From positions 1 to 64,000 of the forward strand of contig JAYOIK010000015.1 in the NCBI GenBank assembly GCA_038118725.1: DNA of 64,000 nucleotides. Reading direction: 5' to 3'. This document shows positions 27,441 through 35,510 of the stretch, one piece after another. A program made the position numbers and the translations under genes. Each line of letters starts with the position of its first letter. Position 1 is the first letter of the stretch. This stretch comes from JADHLJ01 sp038118725 (lineage in GTDB: Bacteria; Pseudomonadota; Alphaproteobacteria; Thalassobaculales; Thalassobaculaceae). The notes under the pieces were generated by a model. It was not told the DNA's origin and searched no databases. It was given only the letters and a program-made list of their open reading frames with translations.

Positions 27441-28460
27441 TCAGGTCGCCTGGCGAACCCGGGGGATCACTTCCTCGGCCATCAATTGCATGCAATCCAT
27501 GGCGACATTCTTTTCCATGCCCGCCCATTCCATCGACAGGATGATGTGGTTCACGCCAAGCCGCTTGTTGATGTCGATCATTTGCTCGGCCACGTCGTCG
27601 GGCGAGCCGATCAGGAAGCGGTCGCCGACAAGCTCCTCGAAACCGCCGGCCAAGGTCTCGCCCTCGGGCAACTGGTCACTCTGTCCGGTGGAATGATAGG
27701 CTGCGTATTTCTTGGAAACAAACGGTCCGGCCAACTTGACCGCCTCCTCGCGGGTCGGCGCGACAAAGGCCTCTCGGCGCATGGGAAACTCGGTTGGGAA
27801 AGGCTTGCCCGCTTCGTCCAGCATCCGCATATAGGTCTCGACCTGGCCGACCAGGGTGCCGATCGTTGTATGCGGGTTGATGTACCAGCAGTCGCCGTGC
27901 TCCACCGCGCGCTTCAACGCCGCGTCGGCATTGGCGCCGATCCAGATCGGCGGGTTGGGTTTCTGGATCGGCTTCGGCCAGCACACCGCCTCGTCGAGCT
28001 CGAAATGGCTGCCCTTCATCGAGACCACGTCCTCGGACCACAGCCGCTTGATCGCGATCAACGCCTCGGTCGCCCGCTTGCCGCGCTCCTTCATGGTGGT
28101 GCCGAAGGCCTTGAACTCAACCTCGCGATAACCGATCCCGACACCGAAGATCAACCGCCCATTGGACAGGATATCAATGGTCGCCAACTGCTCGGCGATA
28201 TCCAGCGGCTTGTGCAGCGGCAACAACACGATGCCGGCGTTCAGCCGCGCGTTCTTGACCTCGCCGGAAAGCCGCGCCAGGACCGGAAACTGCTGCAACG
28301 CCTGGTAATCCGGCGTCGAATAATGCGAGCCCTTGGTGATCGAGGCATAACCCAGCCGATCGGCCATCCTGGCCTGCTCGATCAACTCATCCGCGCAGGC
28401 CGCCATATCCGCGCCCATGGGGTATTGCCCCCGCAGCATCACCCCCACATCAACTGACAT
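27441..28460 (-). CDS. LLM class flavin-dependent oxidoreductase
   Basis: A 339-residue TIM-barrel luciferase-like enzyme. Typical features are the N-terminal VDVGVMLRGQ strand, the LATIDILSNGRLIFGVGIGY segment near residues 93-112, PPIWIGANAD and the C-terminal GSPDDVAEQM. It uses reduced FMN or F420 to hydroxylate or dehydrogenate a small molecule. It is the first gene of a two-gene - strand unit with the amidase. A flavin reductase encoded at 39974 could supply FMNH2, but it is 11 kb away. Confidence 0.86.
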   Translation of the reverse strand: MSVDVGVMLRGQYPMGADMAACADELIEQARMADRLGYASITKGSHYSTPDYQALQQFPVLARLSGEVKNARLNAGIVLLPLHKPLDIAEQLATIDILSNGRLIFGVGIGYREVEFKAFGTTMKERGKRATEALIAIKRLWSEDVVSMKGSHFELDEAVCWPKPIQKPNPPIWIGANADAALKRAVEHGDCWYINPHTTIGTLVGQVETYMRMLDEAGKPFPTEFPMRREAFVAPTREEAVKLAGPFVSKKYAAYHSTGQSDQLPEGETLAGGFEELVGDRFLIGSPDDVAEQMIDINKRLGVNHIILSMEWAGMEKNVAMDCMQLMAEEVIPRVRQAT

Positions 28461-28598
28461 TGGCTACTCCCGGTTAAGCCATGATCCATCGAACGAAGAC
28501 TAGCGACGCCGGCGGCTCGGGGATAGAGCGAACCGGATGATTTGGCGGTGGGATTGGTGAATTCTTGGCCGGCGGCTCGGTCGCGCCCCAGCCCCGTT

Positions 28599-28744
28599 GT
28601 CGCCCCGCGCTCGATGCGGGGTCGGCGCCCGAGAATTTGGCGAGAGACGGCAAGCCGATCACGACCGTGGATCGCTGAAAGTGCTCCACTATCCGTCACT
28701 CACGACCGCATCAGGCGTCGGCCCCGCATCGAGTGCGGGGTGAC
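28599..28744. repeat. Paired inverted hairpins, REP-like family II
   Basis: The left arm (28599-28629) and right arm (28714-28744) are inverted copies with 27 of 31 positions matching. Each arm is itself a hairpin with a CCCCGC/GCGGGG stem around a CTCGAT-containing loop. It lies in the 390-bp gap 28461-28850 between the LLM gene and tRNA-Val. Apart from this repeat nothing was recognised in the gap. Confidence 0.7.
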
Positions 28745-28850
28745 GCAGCGGATCCACGCGGAAGCCGAATGTCGTTGGCCCAATCCACCTCCGTCATTGC
28801 CCGCTTGACAGCCCCCACCCTCACCCGCTATCTCCGCCCACCACCGGAAT

Positions 28851-28925
28851 GGGCGCGTAGCTCAGCGGGAGAGCACTCGCCTCACACGCGAGGGGTCGCT
28901 GGTTCAATCCCAGCCGCGCCCACCA
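28851..28925 (+). tRNA. tRNA-Val (anticodon CAC)
   Basis: A full cloverleaf of 75 bases: acceptor GGGCGCG pairs with CGCGCCC, D stem GCTC/GAGC, anticodon stem CTCGC/GCGAG with loop CTCACAC giving anticodon CAC, and T arm GCTGG-TTCAATC-CCAGC. The CCA end is encoded (28923-28925). It reads GUG valine codons. No integrase or duplicated 3' end was seen next to it. Confidence 0.95.
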
Positions 28926-28926
28926 C

Positions 28927-28948
28927 CGCGCTTTCAACCGAAAGCGCG
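28927..28948 (+). terminator. Hairpin immediately after tRNA-Val
   Basis: A 9-bp perfect stem CGCGCTTTC/GAAAGCGCG with loop AACC begins one base after the CCA. No T run follows, so it may end transcription or help 3' processing of the tRNA. Confidence 0.45.
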
Positions 28949-29131
28949 AGACCATTCCGAGCTGTATCGGGCGACAGTTGTTTGCGGAGCAAACGACGAA
29001 AGCCCTCGTGGTTCGAACATCCCTAACATCCAGAAACACTTTCTTTGAGACGGTTCAGACAGGGGCGTCGTTGCGCCCGTGCCTTTCTTGCCGGTAAGCT
29101 TTCCGTGTGCGTACATTCCCGGAGGCGCCCC

Positions 29132-29998
29132 ATGCCCAAGGTCCTCACCGAAACAGCGATCGCCGAGTATCGCGAGACCGGCGCTCATTCGCCGGTCAGG
29201 GTTTTCTCGCCGGACGAGGCCACCGCCTTGCGGGCCGCCGTCGAGGCGCACGAGGCGGAGCGAGGCCCGATCTTCACCGAGAACCGGCCCCGGCCGGGCG
29301 ACCCGTTCCAAGGCTCGTATCGCTTCAAGAGTCACTTGTTGTTCAAATGTCTCGCCGACGCGATACTGCATCCAAGGATCCTGGACATGGTCGAGGATCT
29401 GATCGGCCCGAACATCCTGTGCTGGACCACCCATTGGTTCATCAAGGAGGCCAACTCGACCAAGTTCGTGTCCTGGCATCAGGACAACAACTATTGGGGC
29501 GTCGAGACCGACGATCTGGTCTCGGTCTGGCTGGCGCTTTCGCCGGCGACCCTGGAGAGCGGCTGCATCCGGATCCTGCCTGGCTCCCACAAACAGGCGG
29601 CGCTGGAGCATGTGGATACCTGGGCCGAGGACAACATGCTCACGCGCGGGCAGACCATCGAGGGGATCGACGAGAGCAAGGCGGTCAATCTGGAGCTCGC
29701 GCCCGGCGAGGCCGCGATTTTCGACTACCGTCTCGCCCATGCCAGCCACGCGAACCGGAGCGATGACCGGCGGATCGGGCTCGGCATCCGCTATATCCCG
29801 CCGACCGCGCGCCAGGTTGTGGCGGATTGGGACTCCGCCTCGCTGATGCGCGGGGTCGACACCCACGGGAATTTTGAGTTGGAGCCGAAACCGAGCCGGG
29901 ACTTCGACCCGGCGGCGGTCGCGCTGCATGAGAAGGCCGACGCGATGCAGCGCCAGATCTACTATCAAGGCGCGAAGCCCGGTCAGGCGGCGGAATAA
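29132..29998 (+). CDS. Phytanoyl-CoA dioxygenase family protein
   Basis: A 288-residue Fe(II)/2-oxoglutarate dioxygenase of the PhyH family. The iron ligands are His126 and Asp128 in SWHQDNNYWG, with the distal His probably in ASHANRS and the 2OG-binding Arg nearby. GGAGG six bases before ATG 29132 fixes the start; the frame from 29045 runs through non-coding sequence. A second PhyH-like gene follows after 112 bp. Related enzymes hydroxylate acyl chains, ectoine or secondary metabolites, so the substrate is unknown. Confidence 0.84.
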   Translation: MPKVLTETAIAEYRETGAHSPVRVFSPDEATALRAAVEAHEAERGPIFTENRPRPGDPFQGSYRFKSHLLFKCLADAILHPRILDMVEDLIGPNILCWTTHWFIKEANSTKFVSWHQDNNYWGVETDDLVSVWLALSPATLESGCIRILPGSHKQAALEHVDTWAEDNMLTRGQTIEGIDESKAVNLELAPGEAAIFDYRLAHASHANRSDDRRIGLGIRYIPPTARQVVADWDSASLMRGVDTHGNFELEPKPSRDFDPAAVALHEKADAMQRQIYYQGAKPGQAAE

Positions 29999-30110
29999 AA
30001 CCAAACCATTCCCCAGGGCTGGACGCCCGACTGGTACCGTTCGACTGGCGCCGTTCAAGAAGTCGGGAGACGGCTTGACGACACGGGGGCCAGCGATCAC
30101 TCTTCGGGCA

Positions 30111-31166
30111 ATGGAAAACAGCCTTCGGTGCGCCATGCTGGATCTCCCTGACTTCCGTGATTCAACCGAAATCATGAATGACGGCGCGGCGCTGAAGCAG
30201 CGCCTTGACGAAGACGGGTATCTGTTCGTGCGGGGCCTGCTGCCGAGAGAGACGATCCTGCGGGTCCGGGCGCGTCTACTGGCGCTTGCCGGCGCCGGAG
30301 GATGGCTGGACATCTCACGCCCCGCGGGCGACGGCATCGCCAATCCCGAGGCCGCCTGCAAGGATCCGGAAGAGCGCTACATGAAGGTGTTCCGGGATAT
30401 GTGGCGGGACGAGGAGTTGCACCGGCTGCGCACGCATCACGATGTCCTGGCGTTCTTTGAGCGGATATTCGGCGAGCCCGCCCTCGCCCATCCGATGTTC
30501 GTTCAGCGCAACATCTTCCCCAAGCGGGGCGACTTTGACTTCACCACCGGAATTCACCAGGACAGGGTGCATATCGGCGGGGCGACCAATCACGCGCTTT
30601 GGATGCCGCTTGGCGACTGCCCCAGGGAAAAAGGCGCGCTCGCCGTCGCCTCGACCTCGCACCGCGCGGGCGTTCTGGAGACCAAGGTCGGCTCGGGCGC
30701 GGGAGGCATGGATATCGCCGTCGATATTTCCGGCCAATGGGTAACCGGCGCCTTCGAGGCGGGGGACGCGTTGATCTTTTCGGACACCACCGTCCACCAG
30801 GCGCTGCCCAACCAGACAGACGAACTGCGCCAGTCATTCGATGCCCGCTATCAGCCCGCGAGCCAGCCGATCGCCGAGCCGAACATGCGGCCCTATTCCG
30901 GCTGCGGCACCTGGGAGGAAGTCTACGCGGGCTGGTCGTCGGCGGATCAGCAATACTACTGGCGCGATCTCGCGCCGGAGGTAATCGACTTCGACAACAG
31001 CCACTATGAACGCCGTGACCAAATGGCCTTCGAGATGGCCGAGCGCGGCGATGTGCTGGCGCGGGACACGTTGCTTCGGATCATCCAGCGCGACGCGGAT
31101 CCGGCGAAACGCGCCCGGGCGGAACGCCTGGTTCGTGTTCTCGATGGCTCGGTCGCCGCCGATTAA
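30111..31166 (+). CDS. Phytanoyl-CoA dioxygenase family protein (second copy)
   Basis: A protein of about 351 residues with the PhyH pattern: GYLFVRGLLPRETILRVR at the N-terminus, His and Asp in GIHQDRVHIGG, PLGDCPREKGAL, and the distal His in TTVHQALPNQT followed by an Arg. It is not close to the first PhyH gene in sequence, so this is not a recent tandem duplication. The start is unsure: ATG 30111, 30135 and 30174 are in frame and none has a strong ribosome binding site. A YHS-domain gene follows after 34 bp. Confidence 0.82.
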   Translation: MENSLRCAMLDLPDFRDSTEIMNDGAALKQRLDEDGYLFVRGLLPRETILRVRARLLALAGAGGWLDISRPAGDGIANPEAACKDPEERYMKVFRDMWRDEELHRLRTHHDVLAFFERIFGEPALAHPMFVQRNIFPKRGDFDFTTGIHQDRVHIGGATNHALWMPLGDCPREKGALAVASTSHRAGVLETKVGSGAGGMDIAVDISGQWVTGAFEAGDALIFSDTTVHQALPNQTDELRQSFDARYQPASQPIAEPNMRPYSGCGTWEEVYAGWSSADQQYYWRDLAPEVIDFDNSHYERRDQMAFEMAERGDVLARDTLLRIIQRDADPAKRARAERLVRVLDGSVAAD

Positions 31167-31200
31167 CCCGTCCCATCACATCCAAGTTTGGAGAGTTAGG

Positions 31201-31710
31201 ATGAAGTCGTCCCTCGCTCGCCGGATCGCCGTGACCCTGGCGATGTTTCTCGTCTTCGCCGCCGGTTCGGCCTGGGCGGTCGAGAAGAATCTGGACGCCG
31301 ACGGTATCGCTCTTCAAGGCTACGATCCGGTCAGCTATTTCAAGGGTGATCATCCCAAGATGGGCCTTGAAACCCATTCAGCCGAGCATGACGGCGCGCG
31401 CTATCTGTTCGCGAGCGCCGAGAGCCGCGCCAAGTTCCTCGCCGATCCCGGACGCTACGTCCCTCAATTCGGTGGCTATTGCGCCTACGGGGTTCGGGTC
31501 GGGCGAAAGTTCGACATTGATCCCGACGTTTACCGTATCGTCGACGACAAGCTCTATTTTCAGCTGAACTGGGGGACCCAGGTTATCTGGCTGGCTAATA
31601 TGAAAGAGAATATCGACGTCGCGCACACTCTTTGGCCGGTCATCAAGCCACAAACCGACACGGAACTGGCCGAGGCGGCGGAGAAAGCCGGCAAGCAAGG
31701 CAACAATTAG
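31201..31710 (+). CDS. Secreted YHS-domain protein
   Basis: A 169-residue protein with a signal peptide (cleavage probably after SAWA, about residue 25) and a YHS-type domain. GYDPVSYFKGDHPKMG and YLFASAESRAKFLADPGRY are the typical motifs, followed by GGYCAYGVRVG, where the Cys could take part in metal binding. A periplasmic place is likely. YHS domains are linked to copper and other metals, but the function of this form is not known. GGAGAG about 8 bases upstream supports ATG 31201. Convergent with a histidine kinase gene 9 bp away. Confidence 0.8.
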   Translation: MKSSLARRIAVTLAMFLVFAAGSAWAVEKNLDADGIALQGYDPVSYFKGDHPKMGLETHSAEHDGARYLFASAESRAKFLADPGRYVPQFGGYCAYGVRVGRKFDIDPDVYRIVDDKLYFQLNWGTQVIWLANMKENIDVAHTLWPVIKPQTDTELAEAAEKAGKQGNN

Positions 31711-31719
31711 CTGGTATGT

Positions 31720-33204
31720 CTAGAGCGCGGCGACAGCTTCCAAGTCAACCACGCGGTTGGCCGGAAGCACCACCGTTACCATCGTGCCGCCGCCCTCGGT
31801 CGCCTCGATCTCCAGCCGACCACCGTGCAATTCCGTCAAATGCTTGGTCAAGGGTAGACCGAGCCCGGTCCCCTCATAGCCGCGCGCGAGTTCACCGTCG
31901 CGCTGCGTGAAGGGTTCCATGAGCATCGGGATGTCCTCGGGTGGAATGCCTATGCCAGTATCCGCCACCACGATGCCGACACCGCCATCCACCATCTTCC
32001 AGCCCACCTCGACCAAGCCGTCGCGCGGCGTGAACTTGACCGCGTTGGACGTCAAGTTAACGAGAATCTGCACCATCATGCGCCGGTCCGCCCGCACGAC
32101 CGGCGCCGCGTCCATGTCAATGACGTTCAGGGAAATCCGCTCGGCCTCCGCCCTCTGGCGCACCATGCGCACCGCGTCCTCGGTCACTCCCGAGAGATCG
32201 ACGAGCTCCTCGTGAATCTCCAACTGTCCCGCCTCGGCCTTGGAAAGGTCGAGGATATCATTGATGAGCGTCAACAGGTGCTGGCCACTACGCGAGATGA
32301 AGACGGAGTATTCAAGGTAGCGTTTGTCGCTGATGGGGCCGAACTGCTCACTGGAAATGAGATCGGCGAAGCCAAGGATCGCGTTCAGAGGCGTGCGGAG
32401 CTCATGGCTTACATTCGCGAGAAAGCGGGATTTCGCCTGGTTCGCGGCATGTGCCTGATCATGCGCGACCTGTAGCTCGAGCGTTCTGTCCTGAACCCGG
32501 TTCTCGAGCGACCGACGGGTCTCGCTCAACTCGGCTTCGTAAAGCTCACGATTCTGTTCCAGCCGGTTGTACGCCTGAATGACCTTGCCGATTTCATCGT
32601 CGCTGGGCCAACTCACCTCCTGGCGCGCCGAGCCTCTATCAACCCTTTCGATCGCCGAGATCAGTTCACGCACCGGGCGCACGACCGAGGCACGCAGTGC
32701 GACGTGAACCCCGATAATGATCACCGCCGATACGAGCACCAAAAGGCCGACCATCACCGTCGCGCGGCGATAGAAGCCCTGCCAAAGCCTCTCGTCCGAG
32801 GTCACCGTCGTCAACCGGCCGACGGTCTTGAAGCCGAAACGGGTGGCGTGGCTGATCGGTTGCATGATGCGATAGTCGGGGTCGGTGGCTTCCAGCGGAG
32901 CACCGAAGGAAGCAAGTTCAACACCGTTGTTGTCATGGACAGCGGCGGCGATAAAGTCCGAATCCGCCAGCGCCACCGCCAAGGTCAAGGTGATCTGCAC
33001 CTCATCCCCCCGCGCCACCGGCCCGGCCAGAATGATTGTCTGGCTCGCCGTCATGCTTTCCTGCTTTTTCTTCAGGGCATCGAGTTGCGAGCGGATCTCG
33101 AGAGTTTCAAACGCCGCGAAGAAAGCGAGATTGACCAACAGCACCAAGGGGATGGTGAGTATGAAAAATTTCGCCTGAAGCGACCGTTGAGCCCAGGATT
33201 TCAT
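31720..33204 (-). CDS. Membrane sensor histidine kinase, DivJ/PleC-like core
   Basis: A 494-residue kinase. Membrane segments at about residues 13-31 and 150-172 flank an extracytoplasmic sensor region of about 115 residues. A HAMP-like segment, a short coiled coil and the HisKA domain follow, with His267 in FLANVSHELRTPLNAILGF. The HATPase domain has NLTSNAVKF, DTGIGIP and GTGLGLPLT. The HisKA text around SEQFGP, RYLEY, SGQHLL and LINDILDLSKAEAG resembles the DivJ/PleC/PdhS group that talks to DivK-type regulators. No response regulator is encoded nearby. Confidence 0.87.
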   Translation of the reverse strand: MKSWAQRSLQAKFFILTIPLVLLVNLAFFAAFETLEIRSQLDALKKKQESMTASQTIILAGPVARGDEVQITLTLAVALADSDFIAAAVHDNNGVELASFGAPLEATDPDYRIMQPISHATRFGFKTVGRLTTVTSDERLWQGFYRRATVMVGLLVLVSAVIIIGVHVALRASVVRPVRELISAIERVDRGSARQEVSWPSDDEIGKVIQAYNRLEQNRELYEAELSETRRSLENRVQDRTLELQVAHDQAHAANQAKSRFLANVSHELRTPLNAILGFADLISSEQFGPISDKRYLEYSVFISRSGQHLLTLINDILDLSKAEAGQLEIHEELVDLSGVTEDAVRMVRQRAEAERISLNVIDMDAAPVVRADRRMMVQILVNLTSNAVKFTPRDGLVEVGWKMVDGGVGIVVADTGIGIPPEDIPMLMEPFTQRDGELARGYEGTGLGLPLTKHLTELHGGRLEIEATEGGGTMVTVVLPANRVVDLEAVAAL

Positions 33205-33348
33205 GGGGTCTTATCGCAATTAATCAAAGGACGCGCCAGCATCTTGGCATTCGCGTTCGGCGCTCGGGAACGACGTTCGGTATCAATCGATGAGATTCCG
33301 CGTATAATCGCGTCGCTGTTCAGACGCCATGGCCTGGGAGGCGGGACG

Positions 33349-33522
33349 TTGAGCGATGACAAGGACATGATGATGTTGCGGTTCAAGACCGCCATTGATC
33401 GCGAACTGAAGCGCTCCGATAGCCCCGGCGCCCAAAAACCGCGTCCCGATACCGTTACCGCCGCGCCGCGTACACCCCCCCGGACCCAACCGCCCGGCGC
33501 ACCGAAACCCAAGTCCAGTTAA
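33349..33522 (+). CDS. Small hypothetical protein with proline-rich tail
   Basis: A possible 57-residue product starting at TTG 33349, with GGGAGG about 8 bases upstream. The N-terminus is charged (MSDDKDMMMLRFKTAIDRE) and the C-terminal half is rich in Pro, Thr and Lys, which suggests disorder. It is divergent from the histidine kinase gene. I recognise no domain. The strong ribosome site and the stop just before the convergent M20 gene are the only supports. Confidence 0.4.
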   Translation: MSDDKDMMMLRFKTAIDRELKRSDSPGAQKPRPDTVTAAPRTPPRTQPPGAPKPKSS

Positions 33523-33549
33523 CCACCCCGCTTAGGCGCCGAATTCGCG

Positions 33550-34722
33550 CTAGGCCGCGCGCGCCAGCCGCCGCTCCACCAGACGCGACCAGTAACTCGC
33601 GCCGACGATCAGCAATTCATCATTGAAGTCATATTCGGGGTGATGCAGCCCGGCGCTGGCGCCGTTGCCGGCCCAGATGTAACAGCCCGGCTTTTCCTCC
33701 AGCATATAGGAGAAGTCCTCGGCCCCCATGGACGGCAGGGGCGCGAGATCCACCTTGCCGTTCTCTCCCGCGATCTCACGCGCGACCTCGGCGCAAAACG
33801 CCGATGGCCCTCCGGCGTTCACCGTTGCCGGATACCCGTGGTGGTAGGTCAGCTCCGCCGTCGCGCCATAGGTCGCGGCCACGCCCTCGATGATCCGAGT
33901 GATCCGCTCCGGCAGGGTTTTCTGGATCTCGCCATTGAAGACCCGGCAGGTCCCGCGGAGGGTGACTTCATCGGGAATGATGTTGAACGCCGTGGTTCCG
34001 GCGTGGAACTGGGTAACGCTGATCACCAGAGCCTGTTGGGGATCGAGATTGCGGCTGGTGACCGTCTGCAGCGCCATGACGATGTTCGAACCGACGACGA
34101 CCGGATCCACGCCCTGGTGCGGCATCGCGGCATGAGAACCTCGCCCCTGGACCCGGATCTCGAAATTGTCCCGCGCCGCCATCATCGGCCCCTCGGCGAC
34201 CGCGAAGCCGCCGACCTCGATACCGGGCATATTGTGCATCCCATAGACCTCGTCGACGGGAAAGAGATCGAACAGGCCGTCCTCGATCATCTTCTTGCCG
34301 CCACCCAGGCCTTCCTCCGCGGGCTGGAAGATGAAATGCACCGTCCCGTCGAAATTTGTGGTTTCCGAGAGATACTTCGCCGCGCCCAACAGCATCGTGG
34401 TGTGACCGTCATGGCCGCAGGCATGCATTTTCCCGGGATTGGCGGAGCGGTGTGGGTGCTCGCCATGCTCTTCCATCGCCAGCGCATCCATGTCGGCGCG
34501 CAGTCCGATCGCCGGCCCCTCGCCGGAACCGGCGGTCAGTGAACCGACCACCCCGGTCCCCGCCAGGCCGCGATGCACCTTCATGCCCATCGCCTCGAGT
34601 TTCTCCGCGACAAACGCGGCGGTCGCGTGTTCCTCGAAACCGAGTTCGGGGTTCCGATGGATATGCCGACGCCACGCGGTCAATTCCTCCGCGTAGTCGG
34701 CGATACGATTGATGATCGGCAT
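33550..34722 (-). CDS. M20 family amidohydrolase (hippurate hydrolase-like)
   Basis: A 390-residue zinc peptidase/aminoacylase. The metal motifs are MHACGHDGHTTMLL near residue 99, the catalytic Glu pair in QPAEEGLGGGKKM, MHNMPG and a late GAEDFSYML segment. It would hydrolyse an N-acyl amino acid or related amide in the cytoplasm. Start ATG 34722 gives the usual N-terminus with WRRHIHRNPELGFEE. The gene upstream, a cupin thiol-dioxygenase-like protein, is on the same strand 45 bp away. Confidence 0.9.
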   Translation of the reverse strand: MPIINRIADYAEELTAWRRHIHRNPELGFEEHATAAFVAEKLEAMGMKVHRGLAGTGVVGSLTAGSGEGPAIGLRADMDALAMEEHGEHPHRSANPGKMHACGHDGHTTMLLGAAKYLSETTNFDGTVHFIFQPAEEGLGGGKKMIEDGLFDLFPVDEVYGMHNMPGIEVGGFAVAEGPMMAARDNFEIRVQGRGSHAAMPHQGVDPVVVGSNIVMALQTVTSRNLDPQQALVISVTQFHAGTTAFNIIPDEVTLRGTCRVFNGEIQKTLPERITRIIEGVAATYGATAELTYHHGYPATVNAGGPSAFCAEVAREIAGENGKVDLAPLPSMGAEDFSYMLEEKPGCYIWAGNGASAGLHHPEYDFNDELLIVGASYWSRLVERRLARAA

Positions 34723-34767
34723 GACAAGCTCCTGGGTGTTCGGCGGCGCGATGGATGCGACTATGCG

Positions 34768-35334
34768 TCAGTCTGCGGCGCCGCGCTTCAGCTCTTCCAT
34801 TCGCTTGTTTGAAAGCTCGAAAAGCCCGACATTTTTGTCGACGTCGTAAGGCATTTCCTCGTAGCTCTCGGGATCCCACTCGCTGCGCGGCGTGCCGAAG
34901 AAGTCGCCGCCATAGACATGCAGACCGCCGGTGAGCTTGGTCAGTGGGTTATAGACCTTGTGGATCGCCGTCTCGCCCAGATAGCTGCAATCCTTGGCGT
35001 CCATTATCTTAAGGCCGAGCTTGGTCAGGCCGTCCTCTTCCGAGCGCCGGTAGAACGTGTTTTCCTCGCGCCCAGTGTAGATGCCGATCACCGCCCACAT
35101 CCGATGATCATGCGGCAGCAACGTCATCTCCGGCCCCCAGATCAAATTGAGAACCGTCAGATCGTCCGAGCGATGCAGCGTGAAGACCCCCGCGCGCTCC
35201 GGCTCGCCGATATCGCGCATCAGCGCCGCCGGATCGGCGACGGCCTGGTTCACGACCTCGCGAACGGCCCGTTCCTGGTCGGTTTCCTTCATGGCTTGCC
35301 GGCAATCGGCGCAAAACCGTTCAATCTCGAACAT
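34768..35334 (-). CDS. Cupin thiol-dioxygenase-like protein
   Basis: A 188-residue double-stranded beta-helix protein similar to cysteine dioxygenase relatives. The iron site is suggested by His75 and His77 in LLPHDHRMWAVIG and a later His in GLHVYGGDFF; a Glu in GREENTFYRR follows the first motif. It probably oxidises a thiol or a related compound with O2. It precedes the M20 peptidase on the same strand. A second protein of the same superfamily is encoded at 52641. Confidence 0.75.
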   Translation of the reverse strand: MFEIERFCADCRQAMKETDQERAVREVVNQAVADPAALMRDIGEPERAGVFTLHRSDDLTVLNLIWGPEMTLLPHDHRMWAVIGIYTGREENTFYRRSEEDGLTKLGLKIMDAKDCSYLGETAIHKVYNPLTKLTGGLHVYGGDFFGTPRSEWDPESYEEMPYDVDKNVGLFELSNKRMEELKRGAAD

Positions 35335-35510
35335 TTAGTGAAACTCCGCTGAATTTTGGCTGTTCATCTTGGCGTCAGGCTACAATTCGCTATTGTCTAT
35401 GTCCACCATGGCGCCGAACCGGGGGGGACGCTCGACATCGGAGCTCGCCCTTCCTCGGCGGCCATCCCGGATGACCGTTTCTTCCGACTCCTTTCGCGGG
35501 CCTCACGGAA

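Noticed and set aside
26301..28457. Long + strand frames over the amidase and LLM genes
   Set aside because: Both are complementary-strand shadows; the - strand genes have family motifs and good ribosome sites.
28851..28925. tRNA-Val as a genomic island attachment site
   Set aside because: No integrase gene or direct repeat of the tRNA 3' end was found on either side within the window.
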